Shown one piece after another: positions 9,708 through 18,682 of a stretch of 64,000 bases of DNA. The DNA is from Acinetobacter qingfengensis. Its GTDB lineage: Bacteria > Pseudomonadota > Gammaproteobacteria > Pseudomonadales > Moraxellaceae. The stretch is from NCBI RefSeq assembly GCF_008693185.1, contig NZ_VXKN01000004.1, forward strand, positions 1-64,000, read 5' to 3'. The translations under genes were made by a program, and so were the position numbers. The notes under the pieces were generated by a model. The model was not told where the DNA came from, did not search any database, and was given only the letters and a program-made list of their open reading frames with translations. Positions within the stretch are counted from its first letter, which is position 1; every line of letters starts with the position of its first letter.

Positions 9708-10322
9708 TCATGAACCTGCCTGTTTGACAATAATGGAGTCTATACCACCATTTTGCAAAGTTTGTTGAGCAATACCTGCAGCTTGTTGACTTGGATAAGG
9801 CCCAGAAATAACCCGATACCAGATTTTATTGCCTTCATTTGTCATGATCACATCTGCGGATAGCCCATTTAAGACAATTTCAGCACGTTTGGCATCTGCA
9901 CTGTCAGGATCCTGATAGCTTTTTATCTGTAAAATATAGCGTGGTGTTACTGGAGTTTTTTCACCAGTCTCATCATTCTCGCCATGATTCGCTATGTTAT
10001 CCTGACTACCTGGCGCTTCTATAACCGTGACGGGTTGTTGTGTTTGATGTTCCGGTACAGCTTGTTCCGGAATTGGTGTAACCTGTTGCTTTGGTAACAT
10101 ATCATAAAAGCGATAATCTTTGTTGGTTTCTTGCTCAGCATTCAGGTTTGCATTTGGATCGGCTTTAGCGACAGGTTGCCATGGTTGCCATAATGACAAG
10201 AAAATTGCCACACAGACACCCATGAGAATCAGTACAAATAACCATAGCCATGAAGGGACAGTTTTATTTGTTTTTGCGGGTTTGGGGCGTTCAGATACGC
10301 CTCGTTGTGTTTTACCAAACAC
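9708..10322 (-). CDS. SPOR-domain membrane protein (FtsN-like topology)
   Basis: This 204-residue protein starts at GTG 10322 with GAGG seven bases upstream. A short basic cytoplasmic tail (about 1-22) precedes one transmembrane helix (about 24-46). A Pro/Gln-rich periplasmic linker follows, then a SPOR domain at about 125-202, beginning RYILQIKSYQDPDSADAKR and including WYRVISGPY. SPOR domains bind peptidoglycan stripped of stem peptides at division septa, so a cell-division or wall role is likely. It follows argS on the same strand, an order familiar from Acinetobacter. It could be called FtsN-like, but the essential FtsN N-terminal motifs are not evident. Confidence 0.85.
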   Translation of the reverse strand: MFGKTQRGVSERPKPAKTNKTVPSWLWLFVLILMGVCVAIFLSLWQPWQPVAKADPNANLNAEQETNKDYRFYDMLPKQQVTPIPEQAVPEHQTQQPVTVIEAPGSQDNIANHGENDETGEKTPVTPRYILQIKSYQDPDSADAKRAEIVLNGLSADVIMTNEGNKIWYRVISGPYPSQQAAGIAQQTLQNGGIDSIIVKQAGS

Positions 10323-10389
10323 GTCTGATCCTCATGTCGTAAAGCAAATATCGGATATGAATACCGATTTTTCAATGTTTGTGGCAATT

Positions 10390-10418
10390 AAAGCTTACTG
10401 CTGTTTATAGTAAGCTTT
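10390..10418. repeat. Perfect inverted repeat between argS and the SPOR gene
   Basis: AAAGCTTACT at 10390-10399 and AGTAAGCTTT at 10409-10418 form a 10-bp stem with a 9-base loop. It may attenuate readthrough from argS into the SPOR gene; the U tract is short on either strand. Confidence 0.5.
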
Positions 10419-10439
10419 TGTAAGTGTCTTAGATATCTT

Positions 10440-12230
10440 CTACATTGTCACTGGCGCAGATACACCGAGTAATGTTAAACCATTTTTTAACACTTGTTGT
10501 ACGTTTATTGATAATAATAAACGTGCCTGTGTGAGTTCAAGGTCGTCGCCCAATACTTTATTTTCGTTGTACCATGCGTGAAAAAGTGCAGCGAGTTCTT
10601 TGAGATAGTTGCCAACTTGGTGAGGTTCATAGGCGTTAGCTGCGCGAATGATAACTTCAGGATAAGCAGCAAGTTTGGCTAGAATTTCTGTTTCGGTATC
10701 CAGACTAAGTTTTTCAGCAAATTGGCGAGCGTTGCTCGCATCAAAAGAAAGATGTATTTCTTCGGCTTTGTCCAGCATGCGGCAAATTCTTGCATGTGCA
10801 TATTGAATGTAATACACCGCATTGTCTTTGCTTTGTGATACAGCAAGATCGAGATCAAAATCAATGTGTTGTTCTGATTTTCGCATCACATAATAAAAAC
10901 GGGCAGCATCATTGCCGACTTCTTCACGTAGTTCACGTAAGGTAACAAACTGTCCAGAACGGGAAGACATTTGTATCATCTCGCCACCACGCCATAAACT
11001 GACAAATTGCACCAGTAAAACGGTAAGTTTACTGGAGTCATAACCCATTGCATCAATCGCTGCTTTTACACGGGCAATATAGCCATGATGATCTGAACCC
11101 CAGATATCGACAATATGTGTATAGCCACGCTGTAATTTATCTAGATGATAGGCAATATCTGAGGCAAAATAAGTAGTCTGACCATTACGGCGTTTTACAA
11201 CACGGTCCTTCTCATCACCAAATTCAGTAGATTTAAACCAAATATTGCCGTCTTTTTCATATAAGAAACCACGTTGCTGTAAGGTATCAAGTGCTTCATC
11301 AATTTTTTCCAGTAGTGAAGCTTCGCTAAACCAGCGATTAAATGTGACACCAAACTCTTCCAGATCATCTTTAATATCATTCAGAATGGCTTGTAACGCT
11401 GCCTGATGAAAAACCCGATAACTTTCGCCCAGTAATTTTTGGCTATTGGCAATCAAACCATCGATATGTTTTTCTTTATCGCCAGAAAGAATGACTTTAT
11501 CACCATTGGCATCAGGTTCATCTGCATATTGCACATCTTCTGCAACATGTTTGTAGATATCACTGACGGTATGGACGTAAGCATCACCATCTTTATTTAA
11601 AATATTTTGGGCAATTTCTTTAACATAATCGCCCTGATAGGCATTTTTAGGAAAAACCAGTGTTTGTCCTTGTAGTTCCAGATAGCGTAAATAGGTTGAT
11701 GTGGCGAGAATATCCATCTGACGTCCGGCATCATTGACATAATATTCACCATCCACTTGTGCACCTGTGGCACGTAATAGATTTGCAACTGTCATACCAT
11801 AGGCAGCTCCACGACCATGTCCTACGTGTAGGCTTGAGGTTGGGTTAGCCGATACAAACTCAACCTGAATTTTTTGGGCTTGGTTGATGCAGCTTTGTCC
11901 GAATTGCTCTTGTTGTTGGGCAATTTGATCCAGAATAGCAAAACGTTGATCAGCATTAAGAAAGAAATTAATAAAACCTGGACCTGCAATTTCTGCTTTA
12001 TGGATTTCTGTCGTAGCGGGTAAATTTTCCAGAATTTTTTTGGCAAGATCACGTGGTTTCATCCCGGCAATCTTTGCAGCGACCATGGCAATATTGGAGG
12101 CAAAGTCACCGTGGTTACGGTCTTTAGTACGTGTAAGTACACTGTTATTCTGCCAATCCTGAGGAAGGATGTCTTGAGTTTGTAACGCCTGTACTGCCTG
12201 CGCTAAAGCGTGTTGAATTGCCGTATTCAT
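10440..12230 (-). CDS. argS: Arginyl-tRNA synthetase
   Basis: This class I synthetase charges tRNA-Arg with arginine. Translation most likely starts at ATG 12230 (MNTAIQHALAQ), giving 596 residues; a longer frame to 12272 adds a peptide not seen in ArgRS. The N-terminal Add-1 tRNA-recognition domain covers about 1-90. The HIGH-type motif is HVGHGRG after FVSANPTSSL, and the KMSKS region is the degenerate QMSSRSGQF. The C-terminal DALR anticodon-binding domain covers about 470-596. There is a single copy in this window. Confidence 0.96.
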   Translation of the reverse strand: MNTAIQHALAQAVQALQTQDILPQDWQNNSVLTRTKDRNHGDFASNIAMVAAKIAGMKPRDLAKKILENLPATTEIHKAEIAGPGFINFFLNADQRFAILDQIAQQQEQFGQSCINQAQKIQVEFVSANPTSSLHVGHGRGAAYGMTVANLLRATGAQVDGEYYVNDAGRQMDILATSTYLRYLELQGQTLVFPKNAYQGDYVKEIAQNILNKDGDAYVHTVSDIYKHVAEDVQYADEPDANGDKVILSGDKEKHIDGLIANSQKLLGESYRVFHQAALQAILNDIKDDLEEFGVTFNRWFSEASLLEKIDEALDTLQQRGFLYEKDGNIWFKSTEFGDEKDRVVKRRNGQTTYFASDIAYHLDKLQRGYTHIVDIWGSDHHGYIARVKAAIDAMGYDSSKLTVLLVQFVSLWRGGEMIQMSSRSGQFVTLRELREEVGNDAARFYYVMRKSEQHIDFDLDLAVSQSKDNAVYYIQYAHARICRMLDKAEEIHLSFDASNARQFAEKLSLDTETEILAKLAAYPEVIIRAANAYEPHQVGNYLKELAALFHAWYNENKVLGDDLELTQARLLLSINVQQVLKNGLTLLGVSAPVTM

Positions 12231-12335
12231 AACCAGTAAAAAGATTGCCTGTAAAGAGAGCAAATATAACAAATTTTACTGTGTTGGGGGAGAGAAAGAT
12301 TGTTCTTTCTCTTTCGGGAGCCATTGTTGAAATAG

Positions 12336-12902
12336 TTATTTAATTCGTGATAAAAAACTGAATTTACGTAATGAATTCAGGCGTAATAATACAGGCATTA
12401 AATAATAAAACAGCATGTTAAGACTTAGTGCAACGATAATTGCACCAATGATGTCATAGGGAAAATGTACCCCTAGATAAATTCTTGACCAACCGACCAT
12501 AAGGGCACAAAACATTAATGCGATTCCCAATTTATATTGGGCCGAAAACAAGTAGGATAATGCAATAGTACTGATAACCAGCATGTGGCTGCTTGGGAAT
12601 GAATTATTGGCATCGTGATCAATCAACGGAATACCGATACCAAGTGTAAACGGTCGAGGAAGATATAAATAATCATCACATAAATTACCAATGGCAGAGG
12701 CAAATAATGTGATGACCAGTGCTTTAAGAAACAGGAGATGGTAAGGATGTCTAAATATAATCGCTGCGCCAAGCAGCATAATAATGATCAGTGTAGTGAG
12801 ATAGTGTGAAAAAAATAAGGCAGGTTGAAGAAATAAATCGTGATTGGCTCCATCAGTATGGATTAAATGAAATAAAAAATAATTTAATTCCGATAAAGTC
12901 AT
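12336..12902 (-). CDS. PAP2-family membrane phosphatase
   Basis: This 188-residue integral membrane protein (start ATG 12902; ATG 12917 would add five residues) has about five to six hydrophobic helices. The three PAP2 signature blocks are present: K...YLPRPF, SFPSSHM and SRIYLGVHFPYDIIGA, whose two His and Asp form the phosphatase site. Relatives dephosphorylate undecaprenyl pyrophosphate (BcrC type) or phosphatidic acid / phosphatidylglycerophosphate. Which substrate applies here cannot be read. The middle motif is PSSH instead of PSGH, a common variant. Confidence 0.88.
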   Translation of the reverse strand: MTLSELNYFLFHLIHTDGANHDLFLQPALFFSHYLTTLIIIMLLGAAIIFRHPYHLLFLKALVITLFASAIGNLCDDYLYLPRPFTLGIGIPLIDHDANNSFPSSHMLVISTIALSYLFSAQYKLGIALMFCALMVGWSRIYLGVHFPYDIIGAIIVALSLNMLFYYLMPVLLRLNSLRKFSFLSRIK

Positions 12903-13258
12903 GTTTTTGTAGTGCAATAAAAAATTGCTTTAGCTTAACGAATAAATTTTTTCAAAAAGGTGGCAAAATACTTTAAATTTGTTGTGATCGTGTAAGGCTA
13001 ATGTGTAATTATGAATAAACTAAAGTTTTTATAAATTGAAAAAATATCTATTTAACTCTTCTAAACGGTTATTAAATGCTAAAGCCTTGATTTATTTTTA
13101 CGATTGATTTTGAACTTATTAAAAGTTTTTTTATAATGCATTGAATAATATAGAAATAAAAAAATAAATACTTGTGTTAAAAATGCTCACAGAAAAACAA
13201 CATGATGTAAAATAAAATTCATAAATGCTAATATTTTGCAGAAATTTTCCCACAGTAC
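12903..13258. other. Divergent intergenic region, no gene seen
   Basis: This very AT-rich spacer between the PAP2 and MBOAT genes must hold both promoters. One short open frame on the minus strand (13131-13376) overlaps the MBOAT start and has no coding character. I see no structured element. Confidence 0.5.
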
Positions 13259-14764
13259 ATGCCCATGTTTTCGTTCCTATCGATAGAATTTGGTTTATTC
13301 TTTCTGGTGTTTTTTTGTCTGTATTGGGCGTGTCGTCATCAACCTCAATTCCAGAATTTTTTACTTGTTCTTGCAAGTTACGGCCTGATTTATCTCATGG
13401 CAGGTACATTAGCTGTTGGAATGTTGTTTGTATTTACACTACTTATTTTTTTATTATCAATTGCGATGGATCGTTTTGAACATAATAAAAAACTCTGGTT
13501 AAGCTGCGGCATTGTGTTCACTGTGCTGAATCTAGGTATTTTTAAATATTATGATTTTTTTAAGCCACAGATTGCCGCTGTGCTGCAACAATTCCAGTTA
13601 GATAGTTCAGGACTGGCTGCAAATCTGATTTTACCTTTGGGTATTTCTTATTATTCTTTTCAAGCCATTAGCTATCTAGTCAGCCGTTATCGTAATGAAG
13701 TGGACGTCCCGCGTTTTAATCTGTCTCAGTTGTTACTGCATTTTTCTTGTTTTGCCACCATTACTGCTGGACCAATTGCCCGGGCGCAAAGTGCCAAAGG
13801 TTTGACCGATATCTATGGAAAACCTTGTGGATTAAGCCCTCAATTACGCCAAAAGGAAAAACGTCAAATTCTGACACCTACACTGGCATTCTTATTGATT
13901 GCGCTGGCTTTGGCAAAAAAATGGTGGTTGGCTGGCTATCTGGCTGATCATTGGGTCAACCCTGTATTTTCCAATCCGATGCAATATCACAGTTTGGAGG
14001 TATTGGCTGCCATCTATGGTTATACCGTGCAACTGTTTCTGGATTTTTCTGGATATAGCGACATGATGATTGCCTTTGGTTTATTGCTAGGTTTGCGATT
14101 ACCTGTGAATTTCCGAGCGCCTTTGCTGGCACATAATATTCGCGATTTCTGGGATAGATGGCATATTAGTTTATCCACCTGGATCAGGGACTATATTTAT
14201 ATTCCTTTGGGTGGGAGTCGTGGCAGTTTTACGCGTACACAAATAAATCTGCTCAGTGCAATGGTTCTGTCAGGAATTTGGCATGGTTCTACGTGGAATT
14301 TTTTATTGTGGGGACTATTTCATGGTTTGGCGCTGGTTATCTTGAATATTTCAGACAAAATTTACGCGCGAATATTTAAAGTACCTTTAAAACAGGCCAG
14401 AGATACTGTTTACCGTTCCGGATTATTGGGCAAGGTTTTGAGTGTTTTTATCACCATTCATTTTGTCTGTTTTGCTTTTGTGTTCTTTCGAGCAAAAACC
14501 TTTAATGATGCTATAGATGTATTCCACGCCTTATTGAGCAATTATATCAATGTGCAATTTTCTGATAATCCTTTGTATTTACTTAGTTTGTTGTTAATTG
14601 CATGGGTTATTTATCCGTTTGTTCGGCAGTTACCTCACTATTTGAAACTTAATCTGCAGCATTTGCCTCGTTATGCGTTGGTTGTTCCTTTATTTATTGT
14701 TTTTATCGTGATCGTGATTTGTGCACCATCAGGTATTCCGGGATTTATTTATGCCAATTTCTAA
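13259..14764 (+). CDS. patA: MBOAT O-acyltransferase (PatA/AlgI-like)
   Basis: This 501-residue polytopic inner-membrane protein of the MBOAT family moves acyl groups across the membrane for O-acetylation of wall or exported polysaccharide. Hallmarks are RDFWDRWHISLSTWIRDYIY followed by IPLGG, and SGIWHGSTWNFLLWG, where His342 is the conserved catalytic-type His. Two SGNH proteins follow immediately, the first overlapping its end by 14 bases. That order and the Ape1-like third gene point to peptidoglycan O-acetylation (PatA/PacA) over alginate (AlgI), since no alginate genes are nearby. ATG 13259 or 13265 could be the start; neither has a strong ribosome binding site. The family is certain, the substrate inferred. 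Confidence 0.85.
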   Translation: MPMFSFLSIEFGLFFLVFFCLYWACRHQPQFQNFLLVLASYGLIYLMAGTLAVGMLFVFTLLIFLLSIAMDRFEHNKKLWLSCGIVFTVLNLGIFKYYDFFKPQIAAVLQQFQLDSSGLAANLILPLGISYYSFQAISYLVSRYRNEVDVPRFNLSQLLLHFSCFATITAGPIARAQSAKGLTDIYGKPCGLSPQLRQKEKRQILTPTLAFLLIALALAKKWWLAGYLADHWVNPVFSNPMQYHSLEVLAAIYGYTVQLFLDFSGYSDMMIAFGLLLGLRLPVNFRAPLLAHNIRDFWDRWHISLSTWIRDYIYIPLGGSRGSFTRTQINLLSAMVLSGIWHGSTWNFLLWGLFHGLALVILNISDKIYARIFKVPLKQARDTVYRSGLLGKVLSVFITIHFVCFAFVFFRAKTFNDAIDVFHALLSNYINVQFSDNPLYLLSLLLIAWVIYPFVRQLPHYLKLNLQHLPRYALVVPLFIVFIVIVICAPSGIPGFIYANF

Positions 14765-15836
14765 TCAACCCAATATACTTGGTTCACAGCTTGAAATAAA
14801 ACAGATTCAGGCCAAACCACAACCAAAAAGCTCTCATTTTTATGATTTTGTCTATGTCTTTATCATTTTATTGAGTTTTGCGGTGATGGGAATATGGATC
14901 ATGCAAAATTCAGTGAATGCCTACGTTCAGCAAACGTATCATCGTGATAGTCCATTGTTGTATTTAAATCGGTTTGCATGGTGGCAGTTGGGTGAGCAGA
15001 TTGGCACGACACTGTATCAGGCAGATGATCATGCAAAGGTTGGTATTGCACAGGTCAATGCGCGGTTTGTAGAAAACTTTAATGCACAATATGCTTACAC
15101 ACCAGAGTACAAGAAGTATTTAGTAGAAAAAAATCGACAGGAACAAATCCGATTAGCACAAGAAGCACAAACAAAAGCGCTATTGGCGCTACAAAATCAG
15201 TTTGCTTTGGGCAAAAATGATCAGGTATTTTTTGCGGGTGATTCCATGATGCAGGGTGTGGCACCGTGGGTACAAAAATATTTGCAAGAAAATTTTGCCA
15301 TTAAGACGGTAAATCTAAGTAAACAAAGTACAGGTTTAACCTATCCCAGCTTTTTTGACTGGCCGAAAACTATTCGGGATACTTTAAATAGTAATGCCAA
15401 TATTAAAGTGATGGTGATCTTTTTAGGTCCAAATGATCCGTGGGATATTTCCAATCCTCAAGGTGGCGCTGCGTTAAAATTTCAATCTCCGGAATGGGAA
15501 ACAGAATATCGTGCCAGAATCTCAGGTATTCTTCAGGATGCACAGAAACATCATGTCAGTGTGATGTGGGTAGGTCCACCTAATATGCGTAAAGATTTGC
15601 TGAATACACAGATGACATATTTAACACAGGTGATTGCTGATGAGGTCAAAAAACATCAGGCATATTATATCGATAGTCGCCTGATCGTAGGTGACAAACA
15701 TAATATCTACAGTGATTATCTTATTCAGGGCAATAATTCGATTAAAATGCGCAGTGCGGATGGCATACATTTTTCTCCAGATGGACAAAAAACCATTGCA
15801 CAAGTGATTGAGCGACATTTTAAAATTTTAAATTAA
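14751..15836 (+). CDS. patB: Membrane-anchored SGNH O-acetyltransferase (PatB-like)
   Basis: This 361-residue protein starts at ATG 14751 inside the 3' end of the MBOAT gene. A cytoplasmic tail of about 30 residues precedes one transmembrane helix (about 32-54), placing the rest in the periplasm. The SGNH/DUF459-type domain has block I GDSMMQG with nucleophile Ser165, block III-like GPNDPW, and block V DGIHFSPDG with Asp337 and His340 completing the triad. In Neisseria clusters such a protein receives acetyl from the MBOAT partner and passes it to the C6 hydroxyl of MurNAc. That role is inferred from context. Confidence 0.82.
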   Translation: MPISNQPNILGSQLEIKQIQAKPQPKSSHFYDFVYVFIILLSFAVMGIWIMQNSVNAYVQQTYHRDSPLLYLNRFAWWQLGEQIGTTLYQADDHAKVGIAQVNARFVENFNAQYAYTPEYKKYLVEKNRQEQIRLAQEAQTKALLALQNQFALGKNDQVFFAGDSMMQGVAPWVQKYLQENFAIKTVNLSKQSTGLTYPSFFDWPKTIRDTLNSNANIKVMVIFLGPNDPWDISNPQGGAALKFQSPEWETEYRARISGILQDAQKHHVSVMWVGPPNMRKDLLNTQMTYLTQVIADEVKKHQAYYIDSRLIVGDKHNIYSDYLIQGNNSIKMRSADGIHFSPDGQKTIAQVIERHFKILN

Positions 15837-15851
15837 CAAATCGAAGGCAGA

Positions 15852-17099
15852 TTGCAGAAGATGAAGATAAATACCAAATTAACACTGACAGCGTTATTCA
15901 TTGGAATCATCAGTCACTCAACTTTTGCAAATGATCTCAGTAATTTTAATGAACCCAACACTTTACATTTAATTCAAGCCTTGAAAAACCATCAGGTGCA
16001 TATTGTTCAATTCGGCGATTCGCATACTGCTGCTGATGTAATGACGGATGCTTTAAGGGTACGTTTGCAGCAGACTTTGGGTAATGGTGGTATGGGTTGG
16101 GGAATGCCAATGTATTTTACTGGGCAGCGATTGGCACGATATGGTTATGACAATACTGGCTGGTTAGCGGTTTCCAGCCGAAGTCGTCAGGACGAAAATT
16201 ATACGCTTGGTGGTTTTTTGGCTATACCCCGGTATGACGGTGCAACACTCACCATTAAAGCCAAGCAAATTGAACAACCGCAGAAAATCACTGTGAGTTT
16301 AAGACAGGCAGTCAATGATGCTGCATTTACCGGTGTAGATGCCAATGGGCGTAACTTTAGCATTGAAGCCCCTGTTAAAAATGGCCAATGGCAGACAACC
16401 CAGTTTGTGGCAAAACTACCATTTACCATTACTGCACATCATACTGAGCATTCCGCAATCGCCGGGTGGTGGGCTGAAAACGAATCTGGTCAAGGCGTTG
16501 TGGTTTCTGCATTGGGTATAAATGGTGCAGAACTAAGCCATTGGAACCGCTGGAATCATCAATGGCAAAATGAAATGCAGAAAATTGCACCAGATTTAGT
16601 AATTTTGGCTTATGGCACCAATGAGGCTTATAATAATCAGGTTGATGTGGCTGCGCAGAGACAGATTTTAATCAATAAAATTCGAGATATTCGCCGTGCA
16701 AGCCCACAAAGTTCGGTAATGCTTGTTTCTGCACCAGAAAGTCTGAAATCAACAGCTGAGCAATGTGGGATACGACCAACACAATTGACTGCATTTCAAA
16801 TGATGCAAAAACAGGTTGCGCAGACAGAAAAAACCTTATTTTGGGATTGGCAACATGCTATGGGCGGTAATTGCTCCATGAAAGGATTGATTAAGCAGGG
16901 GGAAGCTCGTGCTGATGGCGTGCATTTTACTGCAAGTGCTTATCAGCGTTTTGGACAGTCAATCGCCGAAGCTTTATTGACACTGGCCGAAATAAATCCT
17001 AACACTTCTAGTACAATGCCAAGAGCATCAACCAGCAATTTGACAACAGGTTCAGCAACTATTTGTGATGTAACAAGCAATCAATGTAAAATTTTTTAA
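15852..17099 (+). CDS. ape1: Exported SGNH esterase, Ape1-like
   Basis: This 415-residue protein begins with a signal peptide (about 1-26, cleavage after STFA). The start is TTG 15852 or ATG 15861; AAGG lies upstream. SGNH blocks are FGDSHTAAD (Ser57), YGTNEAYN and DGVHFTASAYQR (Asp355, His358). Between the first two blocks is a roughly 100-residue beta-rich insertion (about 120-220), like the carbohydrate-binding insertion of Neisseria Ape1, which removes O-acetyl groups from peptidoglycan so lytic transglycosylases can act. The gene lies 15 bases after the PatB-like gene. The C-terminal tail has two Cys (CDVTSNQC) that could form a disulfide. Assignment to Ape1 rests on domain layout and neighbours. 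Confidence 0.75.
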   Translation: MQKMKINTKLTLTALFIGIISHSTFANDLSNFNEPNTLHLIQALKNHQVHIVQFGDSHTAADVMTDALRVRLQQTLGNGGMGWGMPMYFTGQRLARYGYDNTGWLAVSSRSRQDENYTLGGFLAIPRYDGATLTIKAKQIEQPQKITVSLRQAVNDAAFTGVDANGRNFSIEAPVKNGQWQTTQFVAKLPFTITAHHTEHSAIAGWWAENESGQGVVVSALGINGAELSHWNRWNHQWQNEMQKIAPDLVILAYGTNEAYNNQVDVAAQRQILINKIRDIRRASPQSSVMLVSAPESLKSTAEQCGIRPTQLTAFQMMQKQVAQTEKTLFWDWQHAMGGNCSMKGLIKQGEARADGVHFTASAYQRFGQSIAEALLTLAEINPNTSSTMPRASTSNLTTGSATICDVTSNQCKIF

Positions 17100-17339
17100 T
17101 AGGTTTTAGAGTGTAAGCTGATAATAATTAAGTTTTTTGGATAAAAAGATAAAACGGTCATGATCATCTTTGTCCATTGCTTCGTAATGTGCTAAACAAC
17201 AGATTGTTTATTGGGTATTCAAGGTGATGGCCTATAGAAAATTTTGTTGTGCTGTTTGTATGTTATGGTTTTTTCATACTTATGTGTTTCATCTTTGGCT
17301 GGTCATAAATATCCATTAGTATAGGATGGATGAAACGTC

Positions 17340-18599
17340 ATGATGAAATGGAATAAGGAGAATATTTTGCAGCAATGGTGGTTAAAAATAAATGACTGGG
17401 TCGATCAATATCCTTGGCTAGAGATGTTGAGTTCATTATTTATTTTATTACTGGTGGCTTGTGTTCTCTATTTTGTCACCAAAAAAATTGTGATTGTTGG
17501 CTTACACCGATTGATCGGTAAAGTTTTTCCTTCAACCAATAACGACATCTTTGCTGATCATAGTGTGATTCGGCGTATTGCCAATATTATTCCGGCTTTA
17601 ATCATTTTGAACGGTATTGGAACCGTGCCACATCTCACCGATAAAATTGTACAAATTGTACAAATGTTGGCACAGGCATGGATATTTTTGACCATTGCTT
17701 TATCGATTGCAGAATGTCTGAATATTTTTAATTTAATTTATCAACGTAACCCAAAATCTAGAAATAAGCCGATCAAAGGTTATTTACAACTGGTCAAGAT
17801 GATTCTGTTTATTGTCTGTGGCTTAATGATTCTGGGAACATTTCTGAAAAAAGATGTATTTACCCTACTGGCCGGTTTTGGTGCAATGGCCGCAGTGTTA
17901 ATGCTGGTTTTTCAAAATACAATTTTATCATTGGTGGCCAGCGTACAAATTTCATCTTATGACATGATTAGAATCGGCGACTGGATTGAAATGCCAAGCT
18001 TGGGGGCTGATGGTGATGTTATAGATATGTCCCTGCATACAGTAACCGTGCGTAATTTCGATAAGACCTATACCACCATTCCAACTAATCGGCTGGTGAC
18101 AGACACATTTAAAAACTGGCGTGGAATGGCTGATGCAGGTTGTCGCAGAATTAAACGTTCCATTTTTATTGATCAGACCAGTATTCATTTTCTTACCGAG
18201 AACGAATTGGAAAAATTCAAACATTTCTTTTTACTCGAAGAATATCTGGATGAAAAAGATAAAGAGCTAACGTTATGGAATGAGCAATTTAAAGACAGTT
18301 TAAATCAGCGCCGTTTAACTAATCTGGGGACTTTTCGTGCCTATATATTGCATTATTTACGTCATCATTCCGGTATTGCAAAAAATCAAACCTTACTGGT
18401 TCGGCAAATGCAGCCAACTGCTGAAGGATTGCCTTTGGAAATTTATGCATTTAGCACGACTACAGTTTGGGCAGAATATGAAAATATTCAGTCGGATATT
18501 TTTGATCATTTGTTTGCCATCATCACAGAATTTGGTTTACGTGCTTATCAGGCACCCTCAGGCAATGATATGACTTTATGGCGACAGCAGAATCTTTAA
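17340..18599 (+). CDS. Mechanosensitive channel, YbdG/MscM type
   Basis: This 419-residue inner-membrane protein closely resembles E. coli YbdG, a miniconductance MscS-family channel that opens under membrane tension. It has about five transmembrane helices in residues 20-200. The pore-lining TM3 region is GFGAMAAVLMLVFQNTILSL, followed by the MscS beta domain with IGDWIEMPSLGADGDVIDM. The C-terminal half keeps YbdG-specific segments such as RRIKRSIFID, LPLEIYAFS and SDIFDHLFAI. Upstream lies a 240-base spacer with no visible gene. Confidence 0.92.
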   Translation: MMKWNKENILQQWWLKINDWVDQYPWLEMLSSLFILLLVACVLYFVTKKIVIVGLHRLIGKVFPSTNNDIFADHSVIRRIANIIPALIILNGIGTVPHLTDKIVQIVQMLAQAWIFLTIALSIAECLNIFNLIYQRNPKSRNKPIKGYLQLVKMILFIVCGLMILGTFLKKDVFTLLAGFGAMAAVLMLVFQNTILSLVASVQISSYDMIRIGDWIEMPSLGADGDVIDMSLHTVTVRNFDKTYTTIPTNRLVTDTFKNWRGMADAGCRRIKRSIFIDQTSIHFLTENELEKFKHFFLLEEYLDEKDKELTLWNEQFKDSLNQRRLTNLGTFRAYILHYLRHHSGIAKNQTLLVRQMQPTAEGLPLEIYAFSTTTVWAEYENIQSDIFDHLFAIITEFGLRAYQAPSGNDMTLWRQQNL

Positions 18600-18682
18600 A
18601 CATTTTATACTTTTATGATCAGCCCTTGAAAAATCACGGTTTGAGCGCAATTTAAGCAATATCTTTTTAGCTTGAGAAAATC

